From the NCBI GenBank assembly GCA_963082975.1, contig OY720345.1:34744611-34808610 (forward strand): a stretch of DNA of 64,000 nt. Direction: 5' to 3'. Origin of the DNA: Labia minor (taxonomy: Eukaryota; Arthropoda; Insecta; Dermaptera; Spongiphoridae). Made by a program: the position numbers and the translations under genes. The notes under the pieces are model-generated. The model saw nothing but the letters and a program-made list of their open reading frames with translations. It was not told the origin of the DNA and searched no databases. Numbering within the stretch: the first letter of the stretch is position 1; each line of letters begins with the position of its first letter. Below are positions 57,350 through 64,000 of this stretch, piece after piece.

Positions 57350-58630
57350 GGTTGGGGAAGAAGAAATCCATTATTTTTTCGGTAGATGACTGTAGTGATC
57401 GATATCTCGTAAATTATCGATCAAACAATTTCAAATTTATGCTCGTTGTCAAGGTAACAGTTCGCACTAAAAGAATTCGTTTGCAGTTTTTTGTTTTGTC
57501 CATTCAGTTCTGAGTTACACGCCGTTAAAGATGGAAGTCAACAAAGAGAAAATTCGGTACATTTTACAGTTTTTCTTTGATAAGGGCGAAAATGCAAGTC
57601 AGGCGGCTGAAAATGTGAATAGTGTTTATGGTCCCGATACTGTAACAGCTAATTACGCGCAATTTTGGTTTCGTCGATTCCGTTCGGGTATTTTTGACGT
57701 TAAGGATGCCCCTCGCACAGGCAGGCCCGTCGTCGAAAATGTCGACAAAGTCACTGAAATCATCGAAGTGGACCGGCATGTTAGTAGTCGTAGCGTCGCC
57801 CAGGAGTTAAAGATCGACCACAAAACAGTTTTAAACCATTTGCACAAAGCTGGGTTTAAAAAAAAGCTTGATGTTTGGGTGCCACACCAATTAACACCAA
57901 AAAACATGATGGATCGAATTTCCATCTGCGAAGCCTTGGCCAAACGTAATGAAATCAACCCATTTCTTAAACGGATGGTGACTGGGGATGAGAAATGGGT
58001 CACATACGAAAACATTATGCGAAAGCGATCGTGGTCAAAGCGCGGTGAAGCAGCTCAGACGGTGGCCAAACCGAGACTAACGGCCAGGAAGGTTCTCCTT
58101 TGCGTTTGGTGGGATTGGAAAGGAATCATTTATTATGAGTTGCTTCCATATGGCCAAACATTAAATTCAGACATCTATTGTCAACAACTGGACCGTCTGA
58201 AGCGAGCAATTGACCAGAAACGGCCAGAATTGGCCAACAGAAGAGGTGTCGTGTTCCATCAGGACAACGCCAGGCCACACACTTCTATAGTGACTCGTCA
58301 GAAACTCCGGGAGCTTGGTTGGGAAGTTTTGATGCATCCACCATACAGTCCGGACCTCGCACCAAGCGATTACCATCTTTTTCTTGCATTGCAAAACTTT
58401 TTTAGTGATAAGAAATTGGCATCAAGGGAAGAGTGTGAAAATCAATTGCTGGAGTTTTTCGCTAATAAGGACCAAGACTTTTATGAGAGAGGCATAATGA
58501 AGCTACCATTAAAATGGCAACAAATTATAGAACAAAATGGTGCATATTTGACCTAAATCGGACAATGCAAAACATGTTAAATAAAGTCTTGAAGTTCACG
58601 TAAAAATAATGGATTTCTTTTCCCCCAACC
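57350..58630 (+). mobile_element. Complete mariner element, 1281 bp
   Basis: Terminal inverted repeats (GGTTGGGGAAGAAGAAATCC on the left, GGTTGGGGGAAAAGAAATCC inward from the right; ~30 bp, few mismatches) lie between duplicated TA (57348-57349, 58631-58632). The interior holds one intact transposase and little else. Length is normal for mariner. Confidence 0.93.
57531..58556 (+). CDS. Mariner D34D transposase, intact
   Basis: The 341-aa frame is full length. Residues 1-110 carry two helix-turn-helix units (IRYILQFFFDKGENASQAAE; SRSVAQELKIDHKTVLNHLH) that bind the inverted repeats; WVPHQLT (116-122) is the mariner linker motif. The catalytic triad is Asp153 (VTGDEKW), Asp245 (VFHQDNARPH) and Asp280 (PPYSPDLAPSDYH), with exactly 34 residues between the last two. 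It resembles the cecropia/mellifera-type mariners by these motifs. Start at ATG 57531, 181 bp inside the left end. The enzyme would excise and reinsert the element at TA. No stop, shift or missing catalytic residue was found, so it may be active. Confidence 0.93.
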   Translation: MEVNKEKIRYILQFFFDKGENASQAAENVNSVYGPDTVTANYAQFWFRRFRSGIFDVKDAPRTGRPVVENVDKVTEIIEVDRHVSSRSVAQELKIDHKTVLNHLHKAGFKKKLDVWVPHQLTPKNMMDRISICEALAKRNEINPFLKRMVTGDEKWVTYENIMRKRSWSKRGEAAQTVAKPRLTARKVLLCVWWDWKGIIYYELLPYGQTLNSDIYCQQLDRLKRAIDQKRPELANRRGVVFHQDNARPHTSIVTRQKLRELGWEVLMHPPYSPDLAPSDYHLFLALQNFFSDKKLASREECENQLLEFFANKDQDFYERGIMKLPLKWQQIIEQNGAYLT

Positions 58631-58632
58631 TA

Positions 58633-58799
58633 TTATAATAGTGTTAAACCATTTTACTTTATAATTTAAATTAATGTTTGTTTATTTTTATTGTTATAAC
58701 TTAACAGTTTCTATATAATTTTCAATTAATATTAATAGTTATTATTATTTATAATTTTAGATATTTTAAACCATGTACCTACGTATTTTAACAACTATA
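58633..58799. other. Short AT-rich spacer
   Basis: Nothing recognised. Confidence 0.3.
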
Positions 58800-59214
58800 C
58801 CATATTTTAAGTTGGGTATATGGTAAAGTGAATTTCGGCCAGATGGACCGTTGACGTGAATAAAGTGGCGCGCCTGGATGCAGGAGGCGGAGGACTGGGT
58901 GTGGTGGCGATTCTTTGGAATGCCAAATGTTTACCAGTGGATCAGGCTGTTGATAAAAATGATTATGAATGATTTTGAAGTGCATCTAAACTTGGCATTG
59001 GGATGGATTTGAACCCTTTTTTAGGCAAACAAATAGCCGATAGGAACTTGGCCCCCTTTTTAACAGGTATGTTTTTGATTAGATATAATCTAAAATACTG
59101 ATTGAAACAAAATGGATGAAAACCTTTTACATACAGACTTTCAACGAAATACTATGTAATACTTCGGGGCGGAGTCTAGGTGAGAAGAGCGCCGAAGGCG
59201 GTCTGATCAGCTAG
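58800..59214 (+). mobile_element. Helitron-like 3' end with LINE-like piece
   Basis: 59099-59214 matches 12645-12738 (ACAAAATGGATGAAAACC; ACGAAATACTATGTA) and ends GAGCGCCGAAGGCGGTCTGA then TCAGCTAG|T. About 58860-58985 is less AT-rich and reads AWMQEAEDWVWWRFFG, faintly like the end of a LINE protein. The 5' end of the Helitron was not located. Confidence 0.5.
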
Positions 59215-59448
59215 TATTATTATAATTGTGTATATGTGCGTGTTTAATATTATTTTATAAAAGGTTGTTTTTGTAAATAAAATAAATAAAAAACAATTAT
59301 TAAATTTAAAGGAGCTGATTTGATTAGAAAATTACAAAGATAACTTCATTTTTTTTTAGAAAATTTATATTTCGCCCCCCAAATTAATTAAGAAATTATA
59401 TTAATTATATTAAATATTAAAAATTATATTCTACAAAAAGATATAGAT
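59215..59448. other. AT-rich spacer
   Basis: Nothing recognised. Confidence 0.3.
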
Positions 59449-59755
59449 CAGTGACGTGATTTCAAATTTTACTTGGGAGGAGGGAGGGGTAAAATTTTTT
59501 CTTAAAATTACCAAAAAATTAATTTGTAAAAAAATATCTTTGTAGTAACAAACTAGAATCTATTTATAATCTATTGTAATACATTAATTAGAAAATAATA
59601 AGAATTAATAAGAAAAAATTTAAAAAAAAAATCAGAAGAATTGAGGACGTTTTTTATTTTTTATTCATTTTATTCTTTATAAAATTTAAAAAGGATCAGA
59701 GTCCTTGGGGGGAGGGGAGAGTTAAACACCCCCTGACCCTCAAATGAGGCCACTG
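59449..59755. mobile_element. Possible MITE with CAGTG ends
   Basis: CAGTGACGTGATTTCA at the left and the inverse of CAGTGGCCTCATTTGA at the right are imperfect inverted repeats, with G-rich and C-rich tracts just inside. No clear target duplication was found, so the class is open. Confidence 0.4.
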
Positions 59756-60654
59756 TTAAAGATTAGGATGAAAGAGAATCAAATCCAATTATTTATTTAA
59801 TGGTTAAAATAGTTAACGGTGTTAAGTCGGCAATCTTTTATTAATGAAATTCAAGCCACATCACTAATTTAAATGGCGTCTCACCAGGCCAAGTTAAAGA
59901 TACCGATGGGGAAACAAAAGCAATTGAAAAGGAACAAAAAGCTTAATTTAATCGAATAATGGGTCCATTTTTGTCAACTGTCACATTAATTTTTTTTTAT
60001 TGATATAAGTAATTAAAGAGATTTTGGAATTTAACAACCTAAGCATCTTCTTGACTCAATATTGAGTATTTTTTCTTTGTCATTCGGACCCTTAAAAGGA
60101 GAGATTGTTTTACATAAAACAAAATACAATGAATTGTTTTAAAAGAGAGAGAGAGAACCACAATCTTTCTTTTTATTCCCTTTAAAAGAATTGTTCTACT
60201 AAAACATAATTATATCCCTTTTATTTGATATTTGAATATATATATATATATATATATTTATATAGCTAGTTTAAATCCATTATACCATACAAGGAAATGG
60301 CTCAAAATGTTATAGTAAAATTATTTATTCATAAAATGAAATGTAAATAATCTAAGAATTTAGAAGATATAACTAATTAAAAAAATATATTGTAAGAAAA
60401 ACCATTAAAAAAATAATTATTGGACTGTAGATTGATTGAAACTGATTTAAATTATCCAATTAAATCAATTTTCTATTGAATCTGTTAAAAAAACAACTAA
60501 AATCACATAATAAGAAGAAATACAATTTCAATGCTTAATAACGAGATTTTATAAATCATTTTGAAAAATAAGAATAATATAATACAAAAACAATTGTTTC
60601 ATCTCACTTTTCATAATCAAGAAAATAATTTTTAGGAATTATTTTTAATAAAAA
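59756..60654. other. AT-rich spacer
   Basis: A (TA)n run lies at about 60236-60256. Nothing coding recognised. Confidence 0.35.
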
Positions 60655-61268
60655 TAAGTTGACCTGTGGCCAGGTCCGAACCGACCGACGGTTTGAAGTA
60701 AATTAATTTCCAGCTACAGAAACAATTTCAAATAATTTTCATATATCTATTAATGTAATAAAAAACAGATAGGCATAGAACATAAATATTTTTAATTTTA
60801 TTTTATTTATAATATATATATGTAAGACCAGGCTGTGACGTCATGAATGGCTGGATGACGTCATATAATTTTAAATTAAGAAAAACATAATGAAGATGAT
60901 TTTTCTCGAGGATAAAACCAATACAAGGTGCATATATAAAAAAGTCTCCTCATGGGAAATTTGGTGTGAAAATAACCCTTCCCTTCCTATCGTCGATCGC
61001 TAATACTACCACTTCCGGTTTCCGGAATTGCACCAAAAGTTGATCAATTCATCCCACTGATGCATTAAGTAAATATACCAAATTTCATCAAAATCGGTTG
61101 AGCCGTTCAGGCTGTACACATCTATATGGACGGACGGACAGACGGACAGACATCATGCTAAAAATACTTTTTTCTGTTAAGAAAATGCATGATTCGTGGA
61201 GATATGTAAAAATCTCCACATGTGAAATTTGGTGTGAAAACAATACCTCCCTTACTATCGTCGGTCGG
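60655..61268 (+). mobile_element. HINE1 complete copy
   Basis: TAA|GTTGACCTGTGGCCAGGTC at the left and ATCGTCGGTCGG|TAA at the right; same order and nearly the same length (about 614 bp) as 8578-9191, and close to it in sequence. Likely one of the younger copies. Confidence 0.8.
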
Positions 61269-61737
61269 TAAAAAATATCCAATTCATTTTCGTTTAAATA
61301 TTTCTTTAGAGATAAATATACTCAAAGAATTAGTTAATAATTAATTAATTCACACTTTTTTTAATAAAATTTCTAATACTTTGTTGATGATATATTTTCC
61401 GAACGTGTAAAATGTAAATCCGATTCAATTACTTTACGTTTTAAGTTATTAGAAATACCTTGCTTTGAATATATTTACTATATAAAAAAAATATTAGAAT
61501 TATTTAATAAGTAATTACTTAATTAAATTTTAGATAGAAGAGGATTTTACTCTTAGTGAAAAGTTTATATATGGAAAAATCAAATGAAAACAACCAAAAT
61601 TACGGCGAGAAAATCATATAAAATTAGATAAGAGGGTATTAGAAGATAAAAGTGTGGTATTTAGAGAATGTTGTAATAAACGTTATATTTTTCTCGAATA
61701 TATTTATTAAAACTTTTGTAGTTTTTATAATAATTAA
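61269..61737. other. AT-rich spacer
   Basis: Ends in TTAA (61734-61737), a possible target of the next element. Confidence 0.35.
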
Positions 61738-62213
61738 AGGGATTATTATTAAAACACAACAAATTTGTATAATTTATTTATTTAGTTAAATAAATGTACA
61801 ACGTTTCGATTGCGAACTGTCATATCCAGTGATGTATTGGTAAAATAAAAAGTAAGGGAACGCATAGTGGGAGCAAAAAAAGTTCTATTTTCAGCAAACT
61901 ATTTTTTTCCATATAAGTTGTTATTTTTTCATATACAAAATATTTACTAACACAAAAAAATAAATTCTAACAGTAGATTTAAGTGGGAGTTGTCGGGACA
62001 TGAAAAAGAACTGGAACGCGTTCCGTTATTGAAAAAAGGTAAGGGAACGTCGTTCCACCGCGTTCCCAATACACCACTGGTCATGCCCACATGGAGTCGG
62101 AGCAAGCGTACCGTACTTGATAATGATTACAGAATAAGCAGTCGAAACGTTGTATATTTATTTAACTAAATATATAAATTATACAAATATGTGGGGTTTT
62201 AATAAAAATCTCT
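61738..62213. mobile_element. MITE with ~75-bp inverted repeats and TTAA flanks
   Basis: The left arm (AGGGATTATTATTAAAAC ... ATTTGTATAATTTA ... ACAACGTTTCGA, to about 61810) recurs inverted at about 62136-62213. TTAA stands on both sides (61734-61737, 62214-62217), as in piggyBac- or Kolobok-type insertions. Its middle is occupied by a hAT-like MITE. Confidence 0.6.
61827..62080. mobile_element. hAT-like MITE nested in the TTAA MITE
   Basis: Ends CAGTGATGTATTGG and the inverse of CAGTGGTGTATTGG differ at one base. Flanks GTCATATC and GTCATGCC agree at six of eight positions. It has internal GGGAACGC/GCGTTCCC motifs. Non-coding. Confidence 0.7.
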
Positions 62214-62217
62214 TTAA

Positions 62218-63843
62218 TAATGTTAGAATAAAGTTTTAGAGTTCGCTAGCTTTAAAATCACACATATTTGATGAATTTATCAATAAAATCAAAGAAAAAA
62301 TTAATTTTATTTTTTTTTAAATAAAACAAAATATTAATTTTATTTTATTTTTTTAAAATAGAAGAAAATATACATTTCTTAATATATGTGAAATAAAAAT
62401 TTATTAACAATCAAAGAAACATATTTTTTCAAAAAATATGTTATTTAAACTTTTTGTTTTAATTATATATTTTATTTTTAAAAGTAATAAATCTAAATAT
62501 GCTCTTATTTATTGGAATAATATAGATTTTATAATTGCCCATTGAAGGTTCACTCAATATATGCCCGTATTTAATTTTATTTATTTATATATTTATATTA
62601 AGATGTATAAGAATATAAAGTTTTCAATATTGAGCTTGATTATCATATAACAAAAGTTTTAAAAGAAAATATTCTAAAATAAAAAGTTAAGAAAGAAGAT
62701 CATCCCACTTCGATCGGTTTCCATTTTTTGAAACGTTGTAATATAGAATAGAAAAAAAATCATACCAAGCAGAAAAGCTTTTGTAAATTGGGTTTAAAAT
62801 TGCTTTCTTTTCATTCTTTTTTTTTTAAATATTTGAGAGGAAAATAAACAATATTAAAACTAAATTTCCCATTAAAGCTCAACTAATCAGAAATGTCAAT
62901 AATTGCGATTTAGCTAATCTATTTCCTTCCCATATGGATAAAGTAAACTTTCGGTTTATGGATTTGTTTCTAATTATTTATTTAAAAAAAAAATATCTCA
63001 TTATATATATATTATATATATAATATATATAATTCTTTAAAAAAAAAATAATTTATTTATTTCCCATAACGAATTTTGAAAATATTAATTCTCTAGATTT
63101 ATCCATATAATATATATATATATATATATATAAAATAAACCAAAATTATTATATTTTCCCAAATCTCGCTAATATATTTTATTAAAATAATTTTCTTATC
63201 TATTTGATTTATTCATATAATAAAATTCATATTTTGTTCAAATTATAAAATAAATTATAAAATAATACTTGATTTTTTTGGTTTATTTGAAAATTAAGTG
63301 AAATTATAATCCTTTTTTATGTATTCATATGCGTTCTCTTTTATTATATTATTAAAATTGTTACAATTCCATTAATAAATATTGATTTATTGGCAGTATA
63401 AATTAGTTCTATGATTGAATTGGAATGTGATTTGATGATTTATATAATTACTCGACTTTAGGAATACAAAGCGGAAGGAATCATATGTTTCATGATTGAA
63501 AATACACAGAAAAATATTTTAAAAGTTTTTTATTTATTTTATTAATTAAAAAACTGAAATTGAATTAAAAAATTGATGAAATATTTTAGAATATATTTCT
63601 ATCTTTAAAAAATAGAAAATTTTTTTCTTTGTTTTTTTTTTTTTTTTTTTTTGTAAATAGATTTATAATTTAAATTTTTTTTTTGGAAACTTTACAATTG
63701 AAAGAATGTTAATATTAGGTAGTTATATATTATTTTTTTTTTTGAATTTATTTTGAATTTATTGAAAAATATACGTGAAATGATTTTTCTAATAAGCGAT
63801 TCATGAAAAAAAGAGGAAAATAATCAATATATAATTAGATAAG
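62218..63843. other. Extremely AT-rich non-coding stretch
   Basis: Long T and TA runs, for example (TA)n near 63001-63030 and 63112-63132 and T-rich near 63630-63652. No coding motif. Confidence 0.4.
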
Positions 63844-64000
63844 ATGTTTATCGTTGGTACTGTCATTGTTGTAATAGCTCGTACTTACTTCTTGGTTTCA
63901 AGTGCGGGGGCGTTCGTCACCGAAGGTGGTTGTGTTGGTCGTGCAGCGTCGGATCAGCGACTGAATGGGCGCCAGTGGTGGCTTCGACAAAGACCCAGGG
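63844..64000 (+). other. GC-rich open frame running off the window
   Basis: From ATG 63844 the frame stays open for 52 codons to the window end, starting MFIVGTVIVVIARTYFLVSS, which is hydrophobic and could be a signal peptide or membrane segment. GC content rises sharply here. The minus strand of the same stretch is also open in part (TTGAHSVADPTLHD), so strand and identity are undecided. It could be an exon or the edge of a retrotransposon. Confidence 0.3.

Noticed and set aside
58788-58985. Gene on the minus strand
   Set aside because: No motif, and the plus strand looks faintly like a LINE tail next to a Helitron end.

Overview
The window is nuclear DNA from an AT-rich, intron-bearing invertebrate, most likely an arthropod. 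This follows from very low GC, microsatellites, and the types of element present: two kinds of mariner, Buster-type hAT elements, RTE-like LINEs, Helitrons and LTR elements. No rRNA, CRISPR or bacterial-type operon was seen. Nearly everything recognisable is transposon-derived. The species cannot be named from the sequence.

Layout. 0-3.6 kb: a hAT MITE, a hairpin-ended repeat family (family C) and an I-type LINE RNase H relic. 4-9.8 kb: a duplicated segment with an intact F-box/LRR gene (6934-8241, minus) and a broken paralogue (4029-4748, minus). 9.8-18.3 kb: nested insertions, including a G-run element that encloses a Helitron-like element carrying LINE sequence, three hAT MITEs and a minus-strand LINE fused to a mariner remnant. 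18968-21810: a young LTR element with two 536-bp LTRs that look identical. It has no gag or pol, only one long ORF that resembles DEK at its N-terminus and possibly NASP further on. 22.8-48 kb: a defective D41D mariner, many copies of two short repeat families, LINE relics and a perfect 113-bp inverted repeat. 48402-51772: a complete hAT element with an intact 619-aa ZBED5-like transposase. 54841-55470: a textbook non-autonomous Helitron. 57350-58630: a complete mariner with an intact 341-aa D34D transposase. 61.7-62.2 kb: a MITE inside a MITE. The last 150 bases are GC-rich and open an unfinished reading frame.

Two points deserve most attention. (1) The LTR element appears to carry captured host chromatin-gene sequence and has moved recently. 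(2) Two unrelated ~0.6-kb repeat families (called HINE1 and HINE2 here) share one architecture: ~10-bp subterminal inverted repeats, a short hairpin just outside one of them, and a microsatellite-like core. That is what established knowledge describes for Helentron-associated (DINE-1-like) non-autonomous rolling-circle elements. An internal filled/empty site pair in the F-box duplication fixes the ends of one copy. All family assignments were made by eye from motifs; no database search was run.
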